Source of the DNA: Thioclava sediminum
GTDB taxonomy: Bacteria > Pseudomonadota > Alphaproteobacteria > Rhodobacterales > Rhodobacteraceae
Direction: 5' to 3'
Length of the DNA stretch: 64,000 bases
Assembly (NCBI RefSeq): GCF_002020355.1
Contig: NZ_MPZV01000002.1
Location: 248,001 to 312,000 of the forward strand
The notes beneath the pieces are model-generated. The model was given only the letters and a program-made list of their open reading frames with translations. It did not search any database and was not told the DNA's origin. Position numbers and translations under genes: made by a program. Of this stretch, positions 56,282-64,000 are shown piece by piece. Within the stretch, counting starts at the first letter, position 1; every line of letters starts with the position of its first letter.

Positions 56282-57669
56282 TCCGCCCCCTCGCCCAGTT
56301 CCAGATCGAAGGAGAAACAGGCCCCGCCCAGCGCCGACCCTTTCGGGCAGAGCCGCAGACGCCCGCCATGTTCCTCGATGATCTTATGGCTGATCGCGAG
56401 GCCCAGACCCGTGCCCGCACCAACCGCCTTGGTGGTGAAGAACGGATCGAAGATCGCCTGCGTCAGCTCTTCGGTCACGCCGGGGCCATTGTCGCCAACC
56501 GACAGCGTCCCGCGCCCCTCCATCACGCGCGCGTCGACTTCGATCCGGCCAGTGCCCTCTTCAAGCCCCGAGAGCGCATCGATGGCGTTTTGCACGAGGT
56601 TCATCACGACCTGCTGGATATGTCCCTGCCGACCGCGCACCTGCAGCGTCTCCGCGCCGGTGAAGGCGATCTCGACCCCGGCCTTGGAGCCGCGCTGCAC
56701 CCAGTTCGCCGCCACCCGCGCGGTCTCGACCAGATCGAAGACGACCATCTCGCCCGAGCCTTCGGCACTCAGCCGCCGCAGATCTTCGACGATGTCGCGC
56801 ACCCGTTCGGCCCCGTCGCGCGCGCCCTCGATGGCCGAGCGCAGGTTGCGGATTTCACGGTCGAGCTTCAGCTCCTCGCGCAGGGCGATCAGTGCCTCTC
56901 GATCCGCTCCGGCCTGCACTTTCTCGAAATAGGCCTCGAACTTGCCCGCATAGCGCTCCAGCGCATGGGTATTCGCGTAGACGAAGGAAATCGGGTTGTT
57001 CAGCTCATGCGCGACGCCAGCGAGAAGACGGCCCAGCGAGGCCAGCTTCTCGTTGCGCACCAGCTGCGCCTGCGTCGATTTCAGTTCTTCGTGGCTCTGC
57101 TCCAGCTCGGAATAGGCCTGGCGCAATTCGCCCAAGGGCCGCCCGGTCAGCACGTAGCCCGCGATGCGGGAGCGTTCGTCCATACGCGGGCTGATCGACA
57201 ATTCCAGCGGCGCGGGCCCTTCCGGCCCGCTCAGCGCCGCTTCGATCGTCACCGGCTTGCGGGTATTCGCAGCCTCCGCCAGCCCGCGATCCAAGGCCTC
57301 GACCGAGCGCGCGTCGAACATGCCTGCGAGCTTGCGTCCGTGCCAAGCGCCGGGCGGCTCGCCAGTCAGGCTTGCGACCGAGGCCGAGGTTTCCAGCACC
57401 TCGCCCGAGCGCGAAATCACGATCAGCGCATCCGAAACCGAGGCGAGGATCGACCCGAGGAAAGAGCGCAGGTCTTCCAGCTCGTGGTTCTGCTGCTCCA
57501 GCCGCTCCTGATAGTCCACCAGATCGGCATAGGTCCGGTCGACCGCCGAGAGCACATCGAACCAGACGTCTTCGCCCTCCCCCTCGTCCGCGCCCGGCGC
57601 GTGGCGCAACAGCCCGGCCAAGGTCGGGTCCAAGGGGTGCTGGCTATCGGGTGCGGACTCGCGCGACAT
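56278..57669 (-). CDS. hupT: Sensor histidine kinase HupT
   Basis: A 463-aa soluble kinase. An N-terminal coiled region (about 45-70) is followed by a PAS domain (about 70-180, [20 protein letters not shown]) that contacts HupUV, then a second coiled coil. The H-box is LLAGVAH221ELNNPISF. The catalytic ATPase domain has [20 protein letters not shown] and [13 protein letters not shown]. It phosphorylates HupR when H2 is absent. It is the first gene of the hup cluster. The start at 57669 has a weak GAGAG site. Confidence 0.94.
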   Translation of the reverse strand: MSRESAPDSQHPLDPTLAGLLRHAPGADEGEGEDVWFDVLSAVDRTYADLVDYQERLEQQNHELEDLRSFLGSILASVSDALIVISRSGEVLETSASVASLTGEPPGAWHGRKLAGMFDARSVEALDRGLAEAANTRKPVTIEAALSGPEGPAPLELSISPRMDERSRIAGYVLTGRPLGELRQAYSELEQSHEELKSTQAQLVRNEKLASLGRLLAGVAHELNNPISFVYANTHALERYAGKFEAYFEKVQAGADREALIALREELKLDREIRNLRSAIEGARDGAERVRDIVEDLRRLSAEGSGEMVVFDLVETARVAANWVQRGSKAGVEIAFTGAETLQVRGRQGHIQQVVMNLVQNAIDALSGLEEGTGRIEVDARVMEGRGTLSVGDNGPGVTEELTQAIFDPFFTTKAVGAGTGLGLAISHKIIEEHGGRLRLCPKGSALGGACFSFDLELGEGAE

Positions 57670-57926
57670 GACACTCTCAAAGCCGGGCGCAACGGGCGCC
57701 CATCCCTTATCGCTAGCCCATTCGCGGCGCTCAGTCCATGATCTCGGGCCCCGTACCGAAGGGCGCATTTCGTGTCAAAAGACGCGCCATACCCCAAGAT
57801 GACCTTCCGTCAGCCCGCGCCTCGCCCTCTTGGCAAGGGCGCGCGCTTTGCCAAAACTACAGCGCGAGCGCAAACAGGCGGGTGACTTGGCGCGTCCGGC
57901 GCGGCAGGAACCCGAGGGAGGACAAG

Positions 57927-59345
57927 ATGCGGGGATGGAAAGCGGTGCTTGCCGGGATCGGCGGGCTTGTCGTGGTGGCGGTGCTCTACGCGGTGATCGT
58001 GCCGCCGGAACTGCTGCGCGTGGGCGCTGGCTATAGCGCGAAGATCACCTGCTCGGCGGAAGCGCTGCAGGGCCGCGACCCCGACGAAGTTCTCGAAACC
58101 GATGTGCAGGCGCCGGGCAACCCGTTGCTGCGCGCCTTCTGGGTCAGCACGGATCGCCGGGCAGGCCGGGTCCGGGCCGCCTTCGCCGGGATCATCGCGC
58201 CCACGACCGCCGAGGAGCGCGTGGGCCTCGGCTGCGCGACCTACCCCGATGGCAATCTGGCCGACGCCGGCGATCAAAGCGCCCCGCCCGCGCCGGGGCC
58301 CAGCAAAAGCGCCGCCCTCTGGCCCACCGGGTCGAAAACCGACCTCACCGGGCAAGGCCGCTTCGATGCGGTCTTGCGCGACGATGCGCTGACCGGGCCG
58401 GGGATGCGCGCGGTGGTGGTGATCAAGGATGGCAAGCTGGTGGCCGAACGCTACGGCGATGGCTTCGGTGCGACGACACCGCTTCTGGGCTGGTCGATGA
58501 CGAAGACCGTCACTGCGGCCCTTGTCGGCACCGCGATCGAGGCGGGCAAGCTGCGGATGGACCAAAGCGACCTGCTGCCCGAATGGCAGGGCGACGACCG
58601 CGCGAAGATCACCGTCGCGCAGCTGATGTCGATGTCGAGCGGGCTGCGCTTCAACGAGGATTACGGCGACGTCTCGGACGTGACGCGGATGCTCTATCTC
58701 GAGCCGGACATGGCGGAATTCGCGGCCTCCCAGCCGCTCGAACATCCGCCGGGCACTCATTTCAGCTATTCCAGCGGCACCGCCGTGCTGCTCTCGCGCA
58801 TCTGGCAAAATGCGGTGGGCGACACCTCCACCGCGCTCGCCTGGCCGCGCCGCAAGCTGTTCGACCCGCTCGGGATGAGCTCGGCCACGCTCGAGACCGA
58901 TGCCTCCGGGACCTTCGTGGGCAGTTCCTACCTCTACGCCACCGCGCGGGACTGGGCGCGCTTCGGCCAGTTCCTGCTACAGGATGGCACATGGGATGGG
59001 CGGCAATTGCTGCCCGCCGAATTCGTGCAGCGGATGCATGCGCCCGCCCCGACCGACGGGGTTTATGGGCAGGGCATGACTTGGCTTGCGGGGCCGAGCA
59101 ATCAGCAGAAAGCGGGCGATGATGCGCGGTTCGGGCTGCCCGCCGACACCTATTGGCTCGAGGGGCATGACGGGCAGACCGTCACCGTGATCCCCTCGGC
59201 CGATATGGTCGTGGTGCGGATGGGGCTGACACCGTCAGACCTGAACTACCGCCCGCAGAAGCTGGTGGCGGCACTGCTGGACGCGGCGAAGGCCACGGCT
59301 CACGCCTCGTCGAACATCCCCTCGAACAGCGCCGAAGACAGGTAA
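57927..59345 (+). CDS. Membrane-anchored beta-lactamase-family serine hydrolase
   Basis: A 472-aa protein. An N-terminal hydrophobic segment (about 6-25) serves as anchor or signal. From about residue 140 comes a class C beta-lactamase/6-aminohexanoate-hydrolase (NylB)-like domain: S190-M-T-K193, YSSGT (catalytic Tyr region) and [25 protein letters not shown] precedes the ATG. Substrate unknown. Its last 46 bp overlap the end of the convergent cysK; the tail [16 protein letters not shown] is therefore antisense to the cysK C-terminus. Confidence 0.85.
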   Translation: MRGWKAVLAGIGGLVVVAVLYAVIVPPELLRVGAGYSAKITCSAEALQGRDPDEVLETDVQAPGNPLLRAFWVSTDRRAGRVRAAFAGIIAPTTAEERVGLGCATYPDGNLADAGDQSAPPAPGPSKSAALWPTGSKTDLTGQGRFDAVLRDDALTGPGMRAVVVIKDGKLVAERYGDGFGATTPLLGWSMTKTVTAALVGTAIEAGKLRMDQSDLLPEWQGDDRAKITVAQLMSMSSGLRFNEDYGDVSDVTRMLYLEPDMAEFAASQPLEHPPGTHFSYSSGTAVLLSRIWQNAVGDTSTALAWPRRKLFDPLGMSSATLETDASGTFVGSSYLYATARDWARFGQFLLQDGTWDGRQLLPAEFVQRMHAPAPTDGVYGQGMTWLAGPSNQQKAGDDARFGLPADTYWLEGHDGQTVTVIPSADMVVVRMGLTPSDLNYRPQKLVAALLDAAKATAHASSNIPSNSAEDR

Positions 59346-60265
59346 CGCTCGCCCGAATCCGGCAGCACGACGACGATGGTCTTGCCCGCGTTCTCCGGTT
59401 CGCGCGCGAGGCGCAGGGCCGCAGCCGCAGCCGCGCCGCAGGAAATCCCGGCGAGGATACCCTCTTCGCGCGCCAACCGCCGGGCGATCTCGATCGCCTC
59501 GTCATTGCTGACCTGCTCGATCCGGTCCACCAGATCCATGTCGAGCACCTCCGGCACGAAGCCCGCCCCGATGCCCTGGATCTTGTGCGGGCCGGGCTGG
59601 AGCGCCTCGCCCGCGCGCAATTGCGTGAGAACCGGGCTCGCCTCGGGCTCTACTGCGACCGAGATCACCGGCAGGCCCTTTTCCTTTTTCAGATAGCGCG
59701 AGACACCAGTGATCGTGCCACCCGTGCCGACGCCCGCGACGAAGATATCGACCACGCCATCGGTATCCTCGAAGATTTCCGGCCCCGTGGTCTTCTCGTG
59801 AATCTCGGGGTTCGCGGGGTTGTTGAACTGCTGCAGCAGCACGTAGCGATCGGGATCGGAGGCCGCGATCTCCTCGGCCTTGGCGATCGCCCCCTTCATG
59901 CCCTGCGCGCCTTCGGTCAGCACGAGCTTCGCGCCAAAAGCCAGCAGCAGCTTGCGCCGTTCGATGCTCATCGTGTCGGGCATGGTCAGCGTGATCGGGA
60001 TGCCGCGCGAGGCGGCGACGAAGGCCAGCGCGATCCCGGTATTGCCCGAGGTCGGCTCGACGATCTCCTTGCCGGGACCGAGCACGCCGCGTTCCTCCGC
60101 ATCCCAGATCATGTTCGCACCGACGCGGCACTTCACCGACCACGCCGGGTTGCGCCCCTCGACCTTGGCCAGAACGGTCGCGCCCGCGCCCTCGGTCATG
60201 CGGTTGAGCCGCACCAGCGGCGTGTTTCCGATGCTGAGCGAATTGTCTTCGTAAATACGTGCCAT
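59300..60265 (-). CDS. cysK: Cysteine synthase A (O-acetylserine sulfhydrylase) CysK
   Basis: A 321-aa PLP enzyme making cysteine from O-acetylserine and sulfide. The PLP lysine is in [14 protein letters not shown]. Other motifs are [34 protein letters not shown] and [17 protein letters not shown]. It functions downstream of cysD-cysNC, although it is 36 kb away. It overlaps the convergent serine hydrolase at its 3' end. Confidence 0.96.
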   Translation of the reverse strand: MARIYEDNSLSIGNTPLVRLNRMTEGAGATVLAKVEGRNPAWSVKCRVGANMIWDAEERGVLGPGKEIVEPTSGNTGIALAFVAASRGIPITLTMPDTMSIERRKLLLAFGAKLVLTEGAQGMKGAIAKAEEIAASDPDRYVLLQQFNNPANPEIHEKTTGPEIFEDTDGVVDIFVAGVGTGGTITGVSRYLKKEKGLPVISVAVEPEASPVLTQLRAGEALQPGPHKIQGIGAGFVPEVLDMDLVDRIEQVSNDEAIEIARRLAREEGILAGISCGAAAAAALRLAREPENAGKTIVVVLPDSGERYLSSALFEGMFDEA

Positions 60266-60404
60266 GCGCGCGCTCCCTTCCTGTCGTTTGCCGCGCCATC
60301 AAAGAGCAACACGCGCGGAAGGGAAAGACGAAAGCTTCGCATCGCTGCGAGGCTTCCACTTCTTTACCGGGCAACTGGCAGCACCCGGAGCTTTCCGAAC
60401 GCCG

Positions 60405-60578
60405 TTACGAGAAAGCCAAATCCGGCGGACAGTACGAGCCCTGTCCGTCATAATCGTCATCCTTGTGTCCGCGACCGCGGCCGCCATGCGTCAGATCTTC
60501 GAGAGACCCCAAATGTTTCAATTTGGGCCGCTCATACCGGATGGCGTCATTTTTGCTTCGAGAATTCTCAATCACCAC
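60405..60578 (-). CDS. Putative RiPP precursor with a lasso-peptide-type leader
   Basis: A 57-residue ORF. The leader has the lasso pattern YxxPxLxxxGx5T as Y15ERP18KL20KHLG24SLEDLT30. The predicted core after His31 starts GGRGRGHKD, where Gly1 could form a 9-member ring with Asp9, and continues DDYDGQGSYCPPDLAFS. The GTG at 60578 has GGGGG 5 nt upstream; a GTG at 60590 is also open. No lasso protease, PqqD-like or cyclase gene lies in the window. It is downstream of glycosyltransferase genes on the same strand. Confidence 0.55.
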   Translation of the reverse strand: MVIENSRSKNDAIRYERPKLKHLGSLEDLTHGGRGRGHKDDDYDGQGSYCPPDLAFS

Positions 60579-60590
60579 ATATACCCCCAC

Positions 60591-60856
60591 GTTTGATTGA
60601 ATATAGAAAGGGTTACACAGCTCTGACGAACCGCTAGCGGTTTTTGCGGCGATTCAATCCGCGGTTGCGTGCGCATTAAAAAGTCACCCGAAAATGCTTA
60701 AAAAACGCGCATTTACGGGCTGGATTCCTGAATTTAACGAAATTGCGAGCGGCGGTGGCTGGCCGAAAACCTCGGTGCAAGACACGAGGGAATCGCCTGA
60801 CCGCCAGCTATTCGCGGCGAAACGTCCTGTTTTCATACACTTAATGCGTGTAAATT
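60591..60856. other. Intergenic region with a 14-bp palindrome
   Basis: 266 bp with AT-rich stretches and no gene that I trust. AACCGCTAGCGGTT (60629-60642) is a perfect palindrome followed by TTT on the plus strand. On the minus strand it lies 50-65 bp upstream of the RiPP-like ORF, with a TATATT element between, so it could be part of its promoter. Confidence 0.4.
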
Positions 60857-61816
60857 TCAGCTCCGCACTCTCGGCAGAGTAGCATCTACGGAGGAATGAG
60901 CGCGGCCGACAAAGCGTACGGCATTCCGCTTCAAGACCGCCTTTGGCTCGAAATTCCCCGGCACGCCATTCGCCGCAATCCCCGCCTTCTGGAGCGCCTC
61001 GATTCGTGCCGAACGCGGTATCCGCAGAACCTCGCCAGCCAGAAATGCGTCCTTCGCCTCTGGCGAGGTTCGGCCCCAGATCGCCCGTTGAAGCCGCGTG
61101 ATTGACGCCTTGAGATCAAGCTCGCGACGCAGCCACCCCTTGTCGAGGCCCAGATTGCGAGTGGTCGATGTCTCGTTTTCCGCCCACGCGGCCAGTCGTT
61201 CCCGGCTGACATAGACAGGTTCGGAGATCAGGGCCGTGCGCAGATATTCCTCCAGCGTCGGGATCGTATCGACCTTCACCGCCAGACTGCCCTTCATATT
61301 TCGCGACCAAAACAGAGCACCGTTCGACACGCCGATCGACCCGAAGATCGCCAGATGGACCTCTTCGGGCGTGTAGGTGCGCTCGTCATAGACATCATCG
61401 AAAATGCCCTTGTCGCCGAGACGGGCGTTGGGCGTCCGGCTTTCGTGCTCGATGACCTGGCTCAGCATGCAGAGATTCACCCCCTGCTGAGTGCAAATCT
61501 CGTGGCCTCGTGCAAGGTAATCAGGGAAGACCTGGTTATCGTCTTCCAGCATGCAGAAGTAATCGGCCTTGTAGGGGTTCTCCTTGAGAAAGCAGTCATC
61601 GAGATTGCGCGTCATGAATTTCTGCGGGCGGTTCTGCACGTAGTGAACCCGCGGGTCGCCAATCTCTTCGACCATCGCGCGACCGCTCGCATCGGGGCAG
61701 TCGTCGCGCACTTCACAGACCCAGTCCTCGAAGGTCTGCGCCTGAAGCGTGCCTATGGCACGCCGCAACAGGTCGGGGCGCCGATAGGTCGGCATTCGCA
61801 CGAGCGCTAACGGCAT
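60857..61816 (-). CDS. Family 2 (GT-A) glycosyltransferase
   Basis: A 319-aa GT2-type enzyme. The nucleotide-binding start is LVRMPTYRRPDLLRRAIGTL followed by VCEVRDDCPDASG. The DxD-like metal site is CMLEDDNQVFPDYL. The C-terminal 120 residues are less conserved and rich in basic residues. It is probably cytosolic and acts in surface polysaccharide or glycan synthesis together with the next genes. Donor and acceptor are unknown. Confidence 0.82.
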   Translation of the reverse strand: MPLALVRMPTYRRPDLLRRAIGTLQAQTFEDWVCEVRDDCPDASGRAMVEEIGDPRVHYVQNRPQKFMTRNLDDCFLKENPYKADYFCMLEDDNQVFPDYLARGHEICTQQGVNLCMLSQVIEHESRTPNARLGDKGIFDDVYDERTYTPEEVHLAIFGSIGVSNGALFWSRNMKGSLAVKVDTIPTLEEYLRTALISEPVYVSRERLAAWAENETSTTRNLGLDKGWLRRELDLKASITRLQRAIWGRTSPEAKDAFLAGEVLRIPRSARIEALQKAGIAANGVPGNFEPKAVLKRNAVRFVGRAHSSVDATLPRVRS

Positions 61817-61883
61817 TGGAACACCTTCCTCGTCGAAAAGAGGTTTGACCGACCGCGGCGCACCGGTCGCTTACAGTGCGGCA

Positions 61884-62891
61884 TCACGCGATCCTCTCAA
61901 ACAAGTCCAGAAAGCGCCGAGCGCCGCGCTCCAGGGAAAGCTCATCGAGGATGTATTCGCGCGGCTGATACTCCGGCAGCCGCGCCCAGAATTCCTCGAA
62001 CCGGTCTTCCATATTCGCACGCGTCCAACGCAGCCCGCATCGATCGTCAAAATAAGGAACTGCAGAGACTTCGAGGCCCTCGGGGACAAACTTGGCTCCG
62101 AGCGGATCGACGAGTTCGCCCTCGTCCCACGCGAAAACCGGAACGCCGGAAGACATCGCCTCTTGATAAGCGAGGCCTTGGGTTTCGTGCTCGGTCACGA
62201 AGATCAACGCCCGCCCCTTGGCCAAGGCGCTGCGATACTCTGCCAACTCGTGCTCGCCATATTTTAGCTCGACTGAACTCAGGCCGCGGCGTTCGAGCAT
62301 GGCCCGCAGCGGCTGCATCGTATCTGCCTCGCGCGCGGCGTGGTTCCAGCGGATCTTGTTGTAGATAACGCAGTCGATCTGCTTGCGGTTCTCAGCGAGA
62401 AGCGGCCAGCGGTCCGTATCGATCCCGACGAACATCGGCGCCATTTTCGCGGCGACCTGAGGCGTATAAAGCCGGATCGGCCATTCCGACGGCTGCGTCA
62501 CGATCTGATAGTTCCGCTCGGCAAGCATCGCCTCGGCACGGTCCGGATAGGGTACCCAGCCGGGCCCGAACAGGGTCGGATTGGGCAGATCGACATCGCT
62601 CCAGACCGACTGATGACCGGCAATGGCGATCGGCCTGTCCGGTGACCGACGGGCGAGCGCGAAATCATTGATCCGAACGTCATACCCGTTTCGCCGCAGA
62701 CTTTCCGTCAGGTTCAGGAACGCCGTGAAGAACCCGGTATAGGGCTGCTTGCGCTTCAGCTTGCGGTAGCTGCGCCGCGCAACCCCGCGCAGCTGCGAAA
62801 GCTGGCGCCCCAGAGGCATTTCCCAGGCGCGCATCTCGTAACCGTCATAGAAGACGGGAATAACCTTGTTCGTGAAAGCTGCCCCAGCCAA
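61884..62891 (-). CDS. GT-B glycosyltransferase (family 1/4-like)
   Basis: A 335-aa protein with a C-terminal GT4-like donor-binding motif (TEHETQGLAYQEAMSSGVPVFAWDEGELVDP, the EX7E-type loop, in segments) and an N-terminal domain with NRRNGYDVRINDF-like features. The start is the TTG at 62891, preceded by GGAAGGTGGACG; no better start exists. It lies 67 bp upstream of the GT2 gene on the same strand, so the two form an operon. Confidence 0.78.
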   Translation of the reverse strand: MAGAAFTNKVIPVFYDGYEMRAWEMPLGRQLSQLRGVARRSYRKLKRKQPYTGFFTAFLNLTESLRRNGYDVRINDFALARRSPDRPIAIAGHQSVWSDVDLPNPTLFGPGWVPYPDRAEAMLAERNYQIVTQPSEWPIRLYTPQVAAKMAPMFVGIDTDRWPLLAENRKQIDCVIYNKIRWNHAAREADTMQPLRAMLERRGLSSVELKYGEHELAEYRSALAKGRALIFVTEHETQGLAYQEAMSSGVPVFAWDEGELVDPLGAKFVPEGLEVSAVPYFDDRCGLRWTRANMEDRFEEFWARLPEYQPREYILDELSLERGARRFLDLFERIA

Positions 62892-63473
62892 CGTCCACCT
62901 TCCCCTTCGCGCTGCGATCGCGCCGCAAACCGAAGTGGCTTTTCGGGGATCACATGCCCCGCACGCGACGCCCTATGCACTTCAGATGTCCTCCAAGGGT
63001 TTCCATGACGCGCCGCTCCGAGCCAGCCCGCAGGCAATTCCCGCCACTCGTGCAGCCATGGACGCACAATCACTCAGCAGTGAAAGGTGCAAAAGATGCC
63101 AAGCGCCTATTCAGCAGGCATTTTATCGACAACCCACTAACGAATTCCCGCAAACTCCATTTCTGAATAGGCAACCAACCGGGTTTTCTCAGAGCGCGCG
63201 TCGAAAGAACTCTCATTGCGTAAATAGAATCGCTACCAAAGCGCCAAGCAGCCTCGCTGCAGCGCAGAAAGCGCCGCCGATTATTCGTTCACATTACGCA
63301 CAGTTTCTAAGCGCCTTGGATATTCGCGCGACGTTTCCGCATGCCGCGCGGTAATTCGGCAAACCTGCCCTCCTTAGCATTTGACCGGAAACTGCCCAGA
63401 TCGAAGCCTGATTTTGCGGTGGTTGGTTTTCGTCCGCTCCGCGCCGCGTTTCAGGCGATCTGGAGGAAGTTGA
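62892..63473. other. Gene-poor region between divergent glycosyltransferase operons
   Basis: About 580 bp without a convincing gene. Open frames on both strands have low-complexity or shadow-like composition. GC falls around 63100-63330. It should contain the promoters of both divergent operons. No JUMPstart element, IS end or tRNA is visible. Confidence 0.5.
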
Positions 63474-63581
63474 ATGACTCGAAGTGGGCCCGATGCGAAT
63501 GTCCCGCCCCTGCAGACTGACGGTCACGCGGACCATGTGCAGATCGGTGACTGCCACGCCGTTGATCGCGCGGCAGCGTGA
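63474..63581 (+). CDS. Possible small ORF coupled to a glycosyltransferase
   Basis: A 35-codon ORF (MTRSGPDANVPPLQTD...) with a strong Shine-Dalgarno (GGAGGAAG, 4 nt before the ATG). Its TGA overlaps an in-frame GTG of the next glycosyltransferase (GTGA). It could be a leader ORF that couples translation. No family recognised. Confidence 0.35.
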   Translation: MTRSGPDANVPPLQTDGHADHVQIGDCHAVDRAAA

Positions 63582-64000
63582 GCGCAGGGAAGACGGCTTT
63601 CAAGATGCGTTTGATCTACCTCGTTCATGACCTCGATGATGCCGCGATCTGGCGACGCGTTCAGATGTTGCGCGCTGGCGGCGCCGAGGTGACGCTTGCG
63701 GGGTTCCAACGCTCAGCGCGGCCACTACCGGAACCCGCGCTCATTCTCGGGCACACAGCGAATGGGAAAATGGCCCAGCGCGCGCTCTCGGTGCTCAAGG
63801 CCCTCCCCGGTCTCGCCAAGCGGTTCCCTACCCTCCAGGAGACCGATGTCATCATCGCTCGCAATCTCGAAATGCTCGCGCTCGGCGCGGTTCTCAAGCG
63901 ACGCGCACCGGCGGTACGTCTCGTCTACGAACTGCTCGACGTGCATCGCCTGTTGTCGGGGAACGGTCCGGCGTCCAAGGCAATCCGCGCCATTGAAGCG
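63578..64000 (+). CDS. Glycosyltransferase, N-terminal part (cut by window edge)
   Basis: An open frame running off the window. From the ATG at 63605 it reads MRLIYLVHDLDDAAIWRRVQ and MLRAGGAEVTLAGFQR, the N-terminal Rossmann pattern of GT-B (GT4-type) glycosyltransferases. DVIIARNLEMLALGAVL and VRLVYELLDVHRLL follow, typical of the family. The GTG at 63578 overlaps the preceding small ORF; the ATG at 63605 is the alternative. The catalytic C-terminal half is outside the window. Confidence 0.75.
   Translation, partial: MSAGKTAFKMRLIYLVHDLDDAAIWRRVQMLRAGGAEVTLAGFQRSARPLPEPALILGHTANGKMAQRALSVLKALPGLAKRFPTLQETDVIIARNLEMLALGAVLKRRAPAVRLVYELLDVHRLLSGNGPASKAIRAIEA

Noticed and set aside
60694-60882. 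62-codon plus-strand frame between the RiPP-like ORF and the GT2 gene
   Set aside because: No Shine-Dalgarno, overlaps the 3' end of the GT2 gene, and no recognisable pattern.
62866-63354. 162-codon plus-strand frame in the gap between the glycosyltransferase operons
   Set aside because: It starts inside the divergent glycosyltransferase gene, has no ribosome-binding site, and its composition (Ala/Pro/Ser/Gln mix, no hydrophobic core pattern) is not protein-like.
63294-63557. 87-codon minus-strand frame upstream of the right-edge glycosyltransferase
   Set aside because: Antisense to the better-supported mini-ORF with a strong ribosome site. No motif.
1-64000. CRISPR arrays, insertion sequences, prophage genes, rRNA and tRNA genes
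   Set aside because: I looked for regularly spaced repeats, transposase motifs with terminal inverted repeats, integrase motifs and cloverleaf patterns and saw none.

Overview
This is GC-rich alphaproteobacterial chromosome, most likely Rhodobacteraceae (Rhodobacter/Thioclava/Paracoccus-like). The evidence is the gene order hupTUV-hypF-hupSLC-hupDFGHJK-hypAB-hupR-hypCDE, which matches my recollection of the Rhodobacter capsulatus hup locus, together with a cco-fnrL-hemN block and an acuRI pair. I see no phage, insertion sequence, CRISPR array, rRNA or tRNA. Most of the window reads as ordinary, well-packed chromosome.

Layout. 0-3.4 kb: clpS, a HAD hydrolase and a D-Ala-D-Ala carboxypeptidase with a SPOR-like tail. 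3.5-17.2 kb: a microaerobic respiration block. It holds ccoGHIS (minus), a LysR gene plus a small ORF, ccoNOQP (minus), usp, fnrL and hemN, with four TTGAY-N4-RTCAA FNR boxes at the promoters. 17.2-19.9 kb: a DUF2256 protein, the acrylyl-CoA reductase pair acuR-acuI, and a TSUP permease. 19.9-23.9 kb: a LuxR-type regulator and the sulfate-activation genes cysD-cysNC. 23.9-28.5 kb: an ectoine-hydrolase-like gene, an ArgE-like deacetylase, and a BhcA-like aminotransferase divergent from a BhcR-like IclR regulator. 28.5-32.7 kb: ugpBAEC, glycerol-3-phosphate uptake. 33.1-35.8 kb: an overlapping three-gene operon of unknown function for secreted or membrane proteins, ending in a ClpP-fold/LprI fusion. 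35.8-37.9 kb: an FMN split-barrel protein and a divergent MocR regulator.

37.9-57.7 kb: one complete uptake [NiFe]-hydrogenase locus of 20 genes, all on the minus strand. Hydrogen is sensed by HupUV, which signals through the kinase HupT to the response regulator HupR. HupR activates hupSLC, probably through the TTG-N5-CAA site about 155 bp upstream of hupS. HupD/F/G/H/J/K and HypA-F build and insert the NiFe cofactor, and HupC passes electrons to quinone. Together with the FnrL-controlled cbb3 oxidase this makes a microaerobic hydrogen-oxidising respiratory chain.

57.9-64 kb: a beta-lactamase-fold hydrolase overlapping cysK tail to tail, a tiny ORF with a lasso-peptide-type leader, two glycosyltransferases, and the start of a third cut by the window edge. 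This end looks like accessory surface-polysaccharide DNA.

The least explained elements are the lasso-like precursor with no visible biosynthesis genes, the 33-36 kb operon, the small membrane protein between hupL and hupC, the DoeA/ArgE/BhcA arrangement, and a short dispersed repeat that supplies the ribosome-binding regions of hypE and hypF. No database search was possible. Family names come from motif recognition.
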